From Lutimaribacter pacificus (GTDB lineage Bacteria > Pseudomonadota > Alphaproteobacteria > Rhodobacterales > Rhodobacteraceae), in the NCBI RefSeq assembly GCF_900142185.1, contig NZ_FQZZ01000005.1, forward strand, positions 124,001-188,000: a stretch of 64,000 nucleotides of DNA. Direction: 5' to 3'. Position 1 is the first letter of the stretch. Every line of letters starts with the position of its first letter. Below, piece after piece: positions 8,846 through 16,126 of this stretch. The notes beneath the pieces are model-generated. The model saw only the letters and a program-made list of their open reading frames with translations. It was not told the DNA's origin and did no database searches. A program made the position numbers and the translations under genes.

Positions 8846-10345
8846 TCAGTCCATGGCCTTGAAGTTGAATTCGCCGCCTTCCTTGATGCCCGAGGGCCAG
8901 CGCGAGGTCACCGTCTTGGTGCGGGTGTAGAACTTGAACGCGTCCGGCCCGTGCTGGTTCAGGTCGCCGAAGGCCGATTTCTTCCAGCCGCCGAAGGTGT
9001 GATAGGCCAGCGGCACCGGGATCGGCACGTTGATACCGATCATGCCGATATTGATCCGGTTGGCGAAATCGCGCGCGGCGTCGCCGTCGCGGGTGAAGAT
9101 CGCCGTGCCGTTGCCGTATTCGTGGTCCATCGCCAGGCCGACCGCCTCTTCGTAAGAGGCCGCGCGCACGGTCGACAGGACCGGGCCGAAGATCTCTTGC
9201 TTGTAGATGTCCATGTCGGGCGTCACGCGGTCAAAGAGGTGCGGGCCGACAAAGAACCCGTCCTCGTACCCCTGCAGGCTGAAATCGCGGCCATCGACCA
9301 CCAGCTCGGCGCCCTGGTCCACGCCCGACTGCACCAGCCCGAGGATCTTTTCCTTGGCGGCAGCCGTCACCACGGGGCCGTAATCCACGTCGTCACCGGC
9401 GGTGTAGGGCCCGACCTTCAGCGCCTCGATGCGCGGCACCAGCTTTTCGATCAGGCGGTCGGCGGTCTCGTCGCCCACCGGCACGGCCACCGAGATCGCC
9501 ATGCAGCGTTCGCCCGCCGCGCCATAGCCCGCGCCGATCAGCGCGTCGGCGGCCTGGTCCATGTCGGCGTCCGGCATGATGATCATGTGGTTCTTGGCGC
9601 CGCCGAAACACTGCACCCGCTTGCCGTTCGAACAGCCGCGGCCATAGATGTATTCGGCGATCGGGGTCGAGCCGACGAAGCCGATCGACTGGATCACCGG
9701 ATGGTCGAGGATCGCGTCCACCGCTTCCTTGTCGCCGTTGACGACCTGCAGGATGCCCTTGGGCAGCCCGGCCTCTTCCATCAGTTCCGCCAGCATCAGC
9801 GGCACGGACGGGTCACGCTCGGACGGTTTGAGGATGAAGGCGTTGCCGCAGGCGATGGCGGGCGCGAACATCCACATCGGGATCATGGCCGGAAAGTTGA
9901 AGGGCGTGATGCCCGCGGTCACGCCCAGCGGCTGACGCATGGAATACATGTCGATGCCGGGGCCGGCGCTGTCGGTGAATTCGCCCTTCAGCAGTTGCGG
10001 CGCGCCGATGCAGTATTCCACCACTTCCAGGCCGCGCTGCACGTCGCCCTTGGCGTCGGGAAAGGTCTTGCCGTGTTCGCGGCTCAGCGCCTCGGCCAGC
10101 TTGTCCATGTCACGGTTCAGCAGATCGACGAATTTCATCATCACCCGCGCGCGGCGCTGCGGGTTGACCGCGCCCCAGGCGGGCTGGGCGGCGGCCGCCA
10201 CCTCGACCGCGCGGGCCATTTCGTCGGCGCCGGCCAGCGGGCATTTCGCCTGCACTTCGCCGGTGGCGGGGTTGTAGACATCCGCGAAACGGCCGGACGT
10301 GCCTTTGACATGTTCGCCGTTGATGTAATGGGTCAGTTCCTGCAT
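8846..10345 (-). CDS. mmsA: Methylmalonate-semialdehyde dehydrogenase (CoA-acylating)
   Basis: This cytosolic aldehyde dehydrogenase converts methylmalonate semialdehyde plus CoA and NAD+ to propionyl-CoA, the last dedicated step of valine degradation (also used for myo-inositol and thymine breakdown). The 499-residue length and motifs fit the MMSDH family: the PFNFP motif with oxyanion asparagine N150, ILKPSERDPS for cofactor binding, and the nucleophile C281 in GAAGERCMA. The start MQELTHYING is preceded by GAGGAGGAA; an upstream in-frame ATG would extend into the divergent regulator's leader. The gene is separate from the rest of the valine operon (564-3771). It shares a 105-bp promoter region with a LysR regulator that probably controls it. 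Confidence 0.93.
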   Translation of the reverse strand: MQELTHYINGEHVKGTSGRFADVYNPATGEVQAKCPLAGADEMARAVEVAAAAQPAWGAVNPQRRARVMMKFVDLLNRDMDKLAEALSREHGKTFPDAKGDVQRGLEVVEYCIGAPQLLKGEFTDSAGPGIDMYSMRQPLGVTAGITPFNFPAMIPMWMFAPAIACGNAFILKPSERDPSVPLMLAELMEEAGLPKGILQVVNGDKEAVDAILDHPVIQSIGFVGSTPIAEYIYGRGCSNGKRVQCFGGAKNHMIIMPDADMDQAADALIGAGYGAAGERCMAISVAVPVGDETADRLIEKLVPRIEALKVGPYTAGDDVDYGPVVTAAAKEKILGLVQSGVDQGAELVVDGRDFSLQGYEDGFFVGPHLFDRVTPDMDIYKQEIFGPVLSTVRAASYEEAVGLAMDHEYGNGTAIFTRDGDAARDFANRINIGMIGINVPIPVPLAYHTFGGWKKSAFGDLNQHGPDAFKFYTRTKTVTSRWPSGIKEGGEFNFKAMD

Positions 10346-10420
10346 GGGATTCCTCCTCTCGATGCTGGGCGCAGGATAGGCTTGCAAATTTCCCGGCGAT
10401 AGGGGCAAGTTTCCAAAAAG

Positions 10421-10435
10421 GCATTGCAAAAATGC
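10421..10435. promoter_or_regulatory. Small dyad in the mmsA/LysR divergent promoter
   Basis: GCATT-GCAAA-AATGC is a short palindrome between mmsA and the divergent LysR gene. Two related direct repeats, TTGCAAATTTCC and GGCAAGTTTCC, lie at about 10382-10414. LysR regulators usually bind such shared intergenic regions, so these are candidate operators; no binding motif is known to me. Confidence 0.3.
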
Positions 10436-10450
10436 ATGGAGGTGCCGGGC

Positions 10451-11356
10451 ATGACCAGCAACGATCTGCATTGGGACGATCTGCGCATCTTCCTGGCGGT
10501 GGCGCGCAGCGAAAGCCTGTCGGGCGCGGGCAAGATCCTGCGCGTCGACCCGGCCACCGTCGGCCGCCGCATTGCCCGGCTCGAGGAACGGATGGGCGCG
10601 CCGCTGTTCGCCAAGTCACCACAGGGTTACGCGATGACCGATGCGGGCCAGCGCCTGCTGGTCCATGCCGAGCGCGCCGAACAGGCGCTGGCCGGCGCGC
10701 TTGAGGAAGTGCGCGGCCAGCCCGGCACGCTGTCGGGCCAGATCCGCATCGGCGCACCGGATGGCTGTGCCAATTACCTGTTGCCGCAGGTCTGCATGCG
10801 GATCATGCAGGACAACCCCGACCTGGAGGTGCAGATCGTCGCGCTGCCGCGCGTGGTGAACCTGTCCCGGCGCGAGGCCGACATGGCCATCGCCGTCAGC
10901 CCGCCCGCCACCGGCCGGCTGCTGGTGCAGAAGATCACCGATTACAGGCTGCATCTTGCTGCCGCGCGCAGCTACCTGGACCATCACCCGCCGATCCGGG
11001 CGCTGGACGACCTGCGCGGCCACCGCATCATCGGCTATATCCCCGACATGATCTTCGACAAGGAGCTGGATTACCTGCACGAGATCGGGGTCGAGAGGGT
11101 GGCGATGGCGTCGAACTCGGTTCCGGTGCAGTTCAACTGGGTGTGCCAGGGCGGCGGCATCGGGGTGGTGCACGATTTCGCCATCCCCTCGGGGCAGGGT
11201 ATCCGCAGGATATTGCCCGACCTGATCAGCCTGACGCGCAGCTTCTACCTGATCCGCCATGCCGACGACCGGCGGCTGGAACGGCTCAACCGTTTCGCGG
11301 TGGCCCTGTGCGACGGGCTGAAGGCCGAGGTTCAGCGGCTCGAAGCGCAAAGCTGA
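10451..11356 (+). CDS. LysR-family transcriptional regulator beside mmsA
   Basis: The 301-residue protein has an N-terminal winged helix-turn-helix (DDLRIFLAVARSESLSGAGK through ATVGRRIARLEERMG, about residues 9-50) followed by a LysR substrate-binding domain from about residue 92. This is the normal LysR length. The start MTSNDLHWDD is supported by GGAGGTG eight bases upstream; earlier in-frame ATGs are within the leader. It is divergent from mmsA with 105 bp between starts. By usual LysR practice it probably regulates mmsA in response to a pathway intermediate, but the inducer cannot be told from sequence. Confidence 0.85.
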   Translation: MTSNDLHWDDLRIFLAVARSESLSGAGKILRVDPATVGRRIARLEERMGAPLFAKSPQGYAMTDAGQRLLVHAERAEQALAGALEEVRGQPGTLSGQIRIGAPDGCANYLLPQVCMRIMQDNPDLEVQIVALPRVVNLSRREADMAIAVSPPATGRLLVQKITDYRLHLAAARSYLDHHPPIRALDDLRGHRIIGYIPDMIFDKELDYLHEIGVERVAMASNSVPVQFNWVCQGGGIGVVHDFAIPSGQGIRRILPDLISLTRSFYLIRHADDRRLERLNRFAVALCDGLKAEVQRLEAQS

Positions 11357-11428
11357 GCACGCGACTTGACAGATTGTCGCATCCCGTGGACGCTGGATTT
11401 CCACGCATAGCTACGGGAGGAACGTCAC

Positions 11429-11863
11429 ATGCTGGTCCACCAGATCCTCAAGTCCAAGGGCGACGGCACCGTTTTCACGGTCAGGCCCGGAACGCTGGTG
11501 TCGGATGCGGCGCAGGTTCTGGCCGAACGGCGGATCGGGGGCCTCGTGGTGTCGAAGGACGGCAAGTCGGTCGACGGTATCCTGTCCGAGCGCGACATCG
11601 TGCGCAGCCTGGCGCTGCGCGGGGCGGTCTGCCTGTCCGAGGCGGTCGACGACATGATGACGCGCAACCCGTCCTGCTGTTCGCGCAACGACACCGCCGA
11701 CGACGTGCTGCAACGGATGACCGACGGGCGGTTCCGCCACATGCCGGTGACCGAGAATGCCGAGCTGGTGGGCATCGTCACCATCGGCGACGTGGTCAAG
11801 GCGCGGCTCGAGGAACTGGCGATGGAGCGCAACGCGCTGGAAGGCATGATCATGGGCCACTGA
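11429..11863 (+). CDS. Two-CBS-domain protein
   Basis: The 144-residue protein is essentially a CBS pair and nothing else. The first repeat is about residues 8-65 (VRPGTLVSDAAQVLAERRIGGLVVSKDG) and the second about 74-130 (MTRNPSCCSRNDTADDVLQRMTDGRFRHMPV). Stand-alone CBS pairs bind adenine nucleotides and act as sensors or partners of other proteins; no partner domain is fused here. The start is preceded by GGGAGGAA. It lies between the LysR gene and coaD on the same strand, 72 bp and 100 bp away, so it may be its own transcription unit. Confidence 0.85.
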   Translation: MLVHQILKSKGDGTVFTVRPGTLVSDAAQVLAERRIGGLVVSKDGKSVDGILSERDIVRSLALRGAVCLSEAVDDMMTRNPSCCSRNDTADDVLQRMTDGRFRHMPVTENAELVGIVTIGDVVKARLEELAMERNALEGMIMGH

Positions 11864-11909
11864 GGGCCCGGTCAGGGCGGTACCCGGAAAAACGGGTTGC
11901 ATTCGGGGG

Positions 11910-11924
11910 CGCAATATTATTGCG
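11910..11924. promoter_or_regulatory. Dyad CGCAAT-ATT-ATTGCG upstream of coaD
   Basis: This perfect 6-bp inverted repeat with a three-base centre, immediately followed by TTGCG-TT-CGCAA, lies about 40 bp upstream of the coaD start. It looks like an operator or small hairpin. I do not recognise the binding protein. Confidence 0.3.
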
Positions 11925-11963
11925 TTCGCAAAACGCCAATCAGCCGCCAAGCGAGGGACAATC

Positions 11964-12461
11964 ATGCGCATCGGCCTTTACCCCGGCACCTTCGATCCGA
12001 TCACGCTGGGTCATATCGACATCATCCGCCGCGCCGCGACGCTGGTCGACCGGCTGGTGATCGGCGTGGCGATCAACCGCGACAAGGGGCCGCTGTTCTC
12101 GCTCGAGGAACGGGTCGAGATGATCGAGGCGGAATGCGCCGCGCTGAGCCGCGAAACCGGGACCCAGATCGTGGCCCACCCGTTCGAGAACCTGCTGATC
12201 AACTGCGCCCACGATGTCGGCGCCCAGGTGATCGTGCGCGGCCTGCGCGCGGTTGCGGATTTCGAATACGAGTTCCAGATGGTCGGCATGAACCGTGCGC
12301 TGGATGCCTCGGTCGAAACCGTGTTCCTGATGGCCGATGCCCGCCACCAGGCGATCGCGTCCAAGCTGGTCAAGGAAATCGCGCGGCTGGACGGGGATGT
12401 TACGAAATTCATCCCTGCCATGGTCAAGGAACGGCTGCTGACCAAGCTCGGCAAGGTGTGA
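11964..12461 (+). CDS. coaD: Phosphopantetheine adenylyltransferase
   Basis: CoaD transfers AMP from ATP to 4-phosphopantetheine, giving dephospho-CoA, the penultimate step of CoA synthesis in the cytosol. The 165-residue protein has the nucleotidyltransferase signature GTFDPITLGH at the N-terminus (T14-x-x-H17) and VRGLRAVADFEYEFQM, which lines the phosphopantetheine site. It also has the C-terminal SSKLVKEIA-like helix (ASKLVKEIARLDG). Length and motifs are standard. GAGGG precedes the ATG. It is followed by a deletion form of the intergenic repeat and a convergent hydrolase. Confidence 0.96.
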   Translation: MRIGLYPGTFDPITLGHIDIIRRAATLVDRLVIGVAINRDKGPLFSLEERVEMIEAECAALSRETGTQIVAHPFENLLINCAHDVGAQVIVRGLRAVADFEYEFQMVGMNRALDASVETVFLMADARHQAIASKLVKEIARLDGDVTKFIPAMVKERLLTKLGKV

Positions 12462-12501
12462 CAAGGCGGGCGGGTCTGCCGCCTGATCCTTCCGTATTGC
12501 C

Positions 12502-12571
12502 GCAACAGAGGGTATCGCCCGGCCGTGGTCGGGCGATGCCCGGGCCGCTGCGCGGCCGTTCCGGGCAGGGT
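12502..12571 (+). repeat. Intergenic repeat, 70-bp internally deleted copy
   Basis: This is the short member of a three-copy family. It has the same left end (GCAACAGAGGG) and the same right end (GGGCCGCTGCGCGG then CCGGGCAGGG) as the full copies at 19363-19532 and 53087-53257, but lacks about 100 central bases. The junction lies at a GCGAT sequence that occurs on both sides of the missing segment in the full copies, as expected for deletion between short direct repeats. It is located between the convergent coaD and alpha/beta-hydrolase genes. Confidence 0.75.
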
Positions 12572-12601
12572 AGCCCCCCTCAACAGCCGCTCATCCCCGC
12601 C

Positions 12602-13543
12602 TCATATCCCCGGATCGGTCCGGCGGATGAACTCGGCACACGCCTGCGGATGCGTCAGCGGCAGCATATGGCCGCCCTGCGTCACCTCCAGCCTGATCGC
12701 GGGATGATCGGCCACCAGCTTGCGGCCCTGGGTTTCGACCGACAGGATGCGGTCGTCTTCCCCGAACAGCACGGCCACCGGCACCGGCATGTCGGCATAG
12801 CCCGCGCGCATCCATTTGATATCGGCCAGCGACGCCATGTAATCGCGGCTGGTGTTGAAGAACGAAACGGGGCGCAGCCCCAGCAGCCCGCCGCCCTTCG
12901 TGCTGTAATCGGGTGGCACGGGGTCGGGGCCGAAGATAAGGTCGAACACCATATCGGTGCTGCGCAGCCCGATCGGCGTGGCCAGCGTCCAGGCCAGCGC
13001 CTTGCGCACAAGATCGGACTTGATGCCGAGGCTCGCAAAGGCGGCCGAGGGCGCATCGCCCCCGCGCGTCAGCGGCGCCAGCAGGGCAAGGCCGCGCGCC
13101 TTTTCCGGGAAATCCTGCGCCAGGCATACGGCGATGGCCCCGCCCAGCGAATGCCCGACGATCAGCGGGCGCTCCAGCCCCAGCGCATCGATCGCCTCGG
13201 CCACGTAACCGGCCTGCGCGCGCGGGTTGGCGGGGGCGTCGTCGGGCCGGTCGGACCAGCCCATGCCGGGGCGGTCGATGGCGATGCAGCGATGGGTGGC
13301 CGACAGCGCATCCACCAGCGCGTAATCGAAATTGCCCAGTTGCGCGCCAAGCCCGTGGATCATCACGATGGCGGGGCCCTGGCCCTTGTCGACGTAATGC
13401 AGCCGCCCGGTGGAAATGTCCATGAACTGCCCGCGCGGCGGCACCGCCGCCTCGACCTTGCGCATGGTGTTCCAGGTGAACCAGACCAGCGCCGTCACGG
13501 TCGCGGCGATCAGCAGGACCAGCAGCCAGATTACCGTCATCAT
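12602..13543 (-). CDS. Membrane-anchored alpha/beta hydrolase
   Basis: The 313-residue protein has one N-terminal membrane anchor (residues 3-24, VIWLLVLLIAATVTALVWF) followed by an alpha/beta-hydrolase domain. Landmarks are VMIHGLGAQ (oxyanion region), DRPGMGWSDRP, the nucleophile elbow IVGHSLGGAIAV, a late aspartate in FGEDDRI, and the final histidine in QGGHMLPLTHP. This pattern fits haloperoxidase/lipase-like hydrolases; the substrate is unknown. AGGAGGG precedes the start (13543, or 13540 at the second Met). It is convergent with coaD. Confidence 0.85.
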   Translation of the reverse strand: MMTVIWLLVLLIAATVTALVWFTWNTMRKVEAAVPPRGQFMDISTGRLHYVDKGQGPAIVMIHGLGAQLGNFDYALVDALSATHRCIAIDRPGMGWSDRPDDAPANPRAQAGYVAEAIDALGLERPLIVGHSLGGAIAVCLAQDFPEKARGLALLAPLTRGGDAPSAAFASLGIKSDLVRKALAWTLATPIGLRSTDMVFDLIFGPDPVPPDYSTKGGGLLGLRPVSFFNTSRDYMASLADIKWMRAGYADMPVPVAVLFGEDDRILSVETQGRKLVADHPAIRLEVTQGGHMLPLTHPQACAEFIRRTDPGI

Positions 13544-13614
13544 TGCGAAACCCTCCTGTCCGCGCCGGGATCAGGATAGGGGCAGGGTGCGGCGCAGGCC
13601 AGCGATCCGTGGCG

Positions 13615-13758
13615 TCACCGCCAGAAGGCCAGCCATTCGATCAGCTCCAGCCCCTTTTTCGCCAGGAACAGCAGGTTCGCCCCGTCACAGGCGAAGGCGT
13701 CGATGCCGATGGCGGCAAGAATGCTCAGCCCCAGGCCGATGGCGATCTGGTTTGTCAT
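13615..13758 (-). CDS. 47-residue membrane microprotein
   Basis: This is a short reading frame between the hydrolase gene and gap, on the same strand. The peptide has one hydrophobic helix (about residues 5-22, IAIGLGLSILAAIGIDAF), a CDGANLLFL segment, and a second amphipathic/hydrophobic helix to the C-terminus (GLELIEWLAFWR). Codon use is normal for the genome (high GC at third positions), which argues for a real gene. The ribosome site is weak. I do not know its function; a small inner-membrane protein is the best description. Confidence 0.6.
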   Translation of the reverse strand: MTNQIAIGLGLSILAAIGIDAFACDGANLLFLAKKGLELIEWLAFWR

Positions 13759-13843
13759 GGGCAAGGTCCGGCCTTACGGGATCAGGTGCCCCAGATATGG
13801 CCGAGCGCGGGGCGCAGCGCAAGCCGCCACGCCCCGGCAGGGA

Positions 13844-14848
13844 TCACAGGGCGCGCTGCCCGATCGCCGCGGCCACGTCGGCCATGCGGCAGGAAAAGCC
13901 CCATTCGTTGTCATACCACGCCAGCACGCGCACCAGCCGCTTGCCGATCACCTTGGTCTGGTCGGGCGCGAAGATCGAGCTTTCCTCGGTATGGTTGAAA
14001 TCGACCGAGACCTTGGGTTCGGGATCGTAGCCCAGGATACCCTTCAGCGCGCCCGATGCGGCCTCGGCCACCACGGCGTTCACGTCCTGCGCCGTCACGT
14101 CCTTGCCCGCGACAAAGGTCAGGTCCACCGCCGACACGTTCGGCGTCGGCACCCGGATGGCCGAGCCGTCCAGCTTGCCCTTCATCTGCGGCAGCACCTC
14201 GCCCAGGGCCTTGGCCGCGCCGGTCGAGGTGGGGATCATGCTCATCGCCGCGGCCCGCGCGCGATACAGGTCCTTGTGGCGGCGGTCGAGCGTGGGCTGG
14301 TCGCCGGTATAGGAATGGATCGTGGTCATGATGCCGCTTTCGATGCCGATTTCCGCATCCAGCACCTTGGCCAGCGGCGCCAGGCAGTTCGTCGTGCACG
14401 ACCCGTTCGAGATCATCACGTCGCCCCTGGCAATCTGGTCGTCGTTCACGCCCATCACGATGGTCTTCTGCACGTTCTTCGCGGGCGCCGAGATCAGCAC
14501 CGCCTTCGCACCACGCTCGATATGCTTTTGGCTTTTCTCGCCGTCGTTGAAATTGCCGGTGCATTCCAGCACCACGTCGACGCCGGACCAGTCCAGCTCG
14601 TCCATGTCGTAGGTGGAAAACATCTCCATCTCGCCATGGCCCAGGTCCATCATCCGCTCGCCGGTCTTCACCTCGTTGCGAAAGCGTCCGTGCACGCTGT
14701 CATAGCGGATCAGGTGGGCGGCGGTGTCCAGCGGGCCGGTGGCGTTCACCTTGACCACGCGCACGTCCTCGCGCGCGGTTTCCGCGATATGCATGAGGGT
14801 ACAGCGCCCGATGCGGCCAAATCCGTTGATGCCAAGCGTGATGGTCAT
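13844..14848 (-). CDS. gap: Glyceraldehyde-3-phosphate dehydrogenase
   Basis: This is the phosphorylating NAD(P)-dependent GAPDH of glycolysis/gluconeogenesis and the Calvin cycle. The 334-residue protein begins with the dinucleotide motif GINGFGRIGR and carries the catalytic SNGSCTTNC with nucleophile C151, plus the TIHSYTGDQ histidine segment. The start MTITLGING has GGAGAC upstream; an open frame extending 58 codons further is non-coding leader and contains the operator dyad at 14931-14968. It is divergent from the DUF808 gene. The promoter dyad suggests control by a LacI-type carbon regulator. Confidence 0.96.
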   Translation of the reverse strand: MTITLGINGFGRIGRCTLMHIAETAREDVRVVKVNATGPLDTAAHLIRYDSVHGRFRNEVKTGERMMDLGHGEMEMFSTYDMDELDWSGVDVVLECTGNFNDGEKSQKHIERGAKAVLISAPAKNVQKTIVMGVNDDQIARGDVMISNGSCTTNCLAPLAKVLDAEIGIESGIMTTIHSYTGDQPTLDRRHKDLYRARAAAMSMIPTSTGAAKALGEVLPQMKGKLDGSAIRVPTPNVSAVDLTFVAGKDVTAQDVNAVVAEAASGALKGILGYDPEPKVSVDFNHTEESSIFAPDQTKVIGKRLVRVLAWYDNEWGFSCRMADVAAAIGQRAL

Positions 14849-14930
14849 GACTGTCTCCAATGTATTCCGTTGTGGCGGGTATAGCCGCCGGCACCCGGGG
14901 CGGAAAGCCACGAAAACGACGCATGCGGCG

Positions 14931-14968
14931 GCTGTTAGCGCAAAAATACAGGCGGTTGCGCTAACAGC
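14931..14968. promoter_or_regulatory. 13-bp inverted repeat in the gap promoter region
   Basis: GCTGTTAGCGCAA (14931-14943) and TTGCGCTAACAGC (14956-14968) form a perfect inverted repeat with a 12-base spacer, about 85-120 bp upstream of the gap start. Each arm resembles a LacI-family operator (TGTTAGCGCTAACA type). From memory of Rhodobacterales central-carbon regulators of the CceR/AkgR group, that is the kind of motif expected in front of gap; the assignment is inference. Confidence 0.5.
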
Positions 14969-15052
14969 TTCCGCCCGGTCCGGGCTTGTCCCCGCGCGCG
15001 CATCGGTTAGGCTGTCGGCCAACGCGGGAAACGGGGGAAAGAGGTAAGGGGT

Positions 15053-16024
15053 ATGAGCGGGCTACTGGCACTTCTCGACGACGTGGCGGCCATCGCCAAG
15101 GTCGCGGCGACCAGCGTCGACGACATCGCGGCGGCGGCCACCAAGGCGGGCACCAAGACGGCGGGCGTCATCATCGACGACGCGGCGGTGACGCCGAAAT
15201 ACGTGCAGGGCTTCGCGCCCGCGCGCGAATTGCCGATCATCTGGCGCATCACGCGGGGGTCGTTCTTCAACAAGCTGGTGATCCTGTTGCCGGTGGCGAT
15301 GCTGCTGGCGAATTTCGCGCCATGGATGATCACGCCGCTGCTGATGCTGGGCGGCTCCTACTTATGTTTCGAAGGCGCGGAAAAGATATTCCATGCGCTG
15401 TTTCCCCATGCCGACAAGCATGTCGAGGCCGACATGTCGGTCAAGGACCCCGGCCACCTGGAAGAGGAAAAGGTCAAGGGCGCGATCAAGACCGATTTCA
15501 TCCTTTCGGCCGAGATCATGACCATCGCGCTGGCCGCGATCGAGGCGCCGAATGTCTGGATGCAGGCGGCCACGCTGGCGGTGGTGGGCGTGCTGGTGAC
15601 CGTCGCGGTCTACGGCTCGGTCGGGCTGATCGTGAAGATGGACGATGTCGGGCTTTACATGGCGCAGCAGGGGCGCACCGGGGCCGGCCGCGCCTTTGGC
15701 CGGGGGCTTGTCCGGTTCATGCCGGTGCTGCTCAGGATACTCTCCGTCGTCGGCACGGCGGCGATGCTCTGGGTCGGCGGCTCGATCATGGTGCACGGGC
15801 TGCACGATCTCGGGGTGCATTCCCCCTATGACGAGGTCAAGCACCTGGCAGAACTCGCCGCCGGTGCCGTGCAGAACGGCGTGGCGGGCGCGGTGAACTG
15901 GCTGGTCACGGCCTTCTGCGACGGGGTGCTGGGGCTGATCTGGGGCGTGATCCTGATCCCTGTCGCCACCCGCATCGTCGGCCCGCTGATCGGTGCCGTG
16001 ACCGGCGGCAAGGCGGCGCATTGA
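15053..16024 (+). CDS. DUF808 (YedI-like) inner-membrane protein
   Basis: The 323-residue protein opens with the family's highly conserved segment (SGLLALLDDVAAIAKVAATSVDDI, then AAATKAGTKTAGVIIDDAAVTP). It then has several membrane segments: near residues 85-110 (KLVILLPVAMLLANF), 165-205, about 225-255 and 290-315. This matches the DUF808/YedI family of inner-membrane proteins, whose function is unknown. AGAGGTAAGGGG precedes the start. It is divergent from gap and convergent with tkt. Confidence 0.88.
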   Translation: MSGLLALLDDVAAIAKVAATSVDDIAAAATKAGTKTAGVIIDDAAVTPKYVQGFAPARELPIIWRITRGSFFNKLVILLPVAMLLANFAPWMITPLLMLGGSYLCFEGAEKIFHALFPHADKHVEADMSVKDPGHLEEEKVKGAIKTDFILSAEIMTIALAAIEAPNVWMQAATLAVVGVLVTVAVYGSVGLIVKMDDVGLYMAQQGRTGAGRAFGRGLVRFMPVLLRILSVVGTAAMLWVGGSIMVHGLHDLGVHSPYDEVKHLAELAAGAVQNGVAGAVNWLVTAFCDGVLGLIWGVILIPVATRIVGPLIGAVTGGKAAH

Positions 16025-16038
16025 AACCCCGGATATAA

Positions 16039-16062
16039 GGAAAGGCCCCGCAGGGCCCTTCC
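16039..16062 (+). terminator. Probable terminator hairpin after DUF808
   Basis: GGAAAGGCCC pairs with GGGCCCTTCC (one mismatch) around a short loop, followed by TCTCTCT. It sits 15 bp after the DUF808 stop. The rest of the gap to tkt contains a second GGGGG/CCCCC stem (about 16103-16118) that could serve tkt on the other strand. Confidence 0.45.
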
Positions 16063-16126
16063 TCTCTCTGCAAATATCCCGGGGGGAGGCGCCGCAGGCG
16101 ACGGGGGGCAAACCCCCTGCCACGTC

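Noticed and set aside
12525-12707. Short open frames across the repeat copies sharing the wording RCPGRCAAVPGRV (12525-12707, 19356-19598 and the upstream extension of phzF at 52925-53278)
   Set aside because: The shared peptide wording comes from the DNA repeat itself, in different contexts, without ribosome sites. These are artefacts of the repeat, not a protein family.
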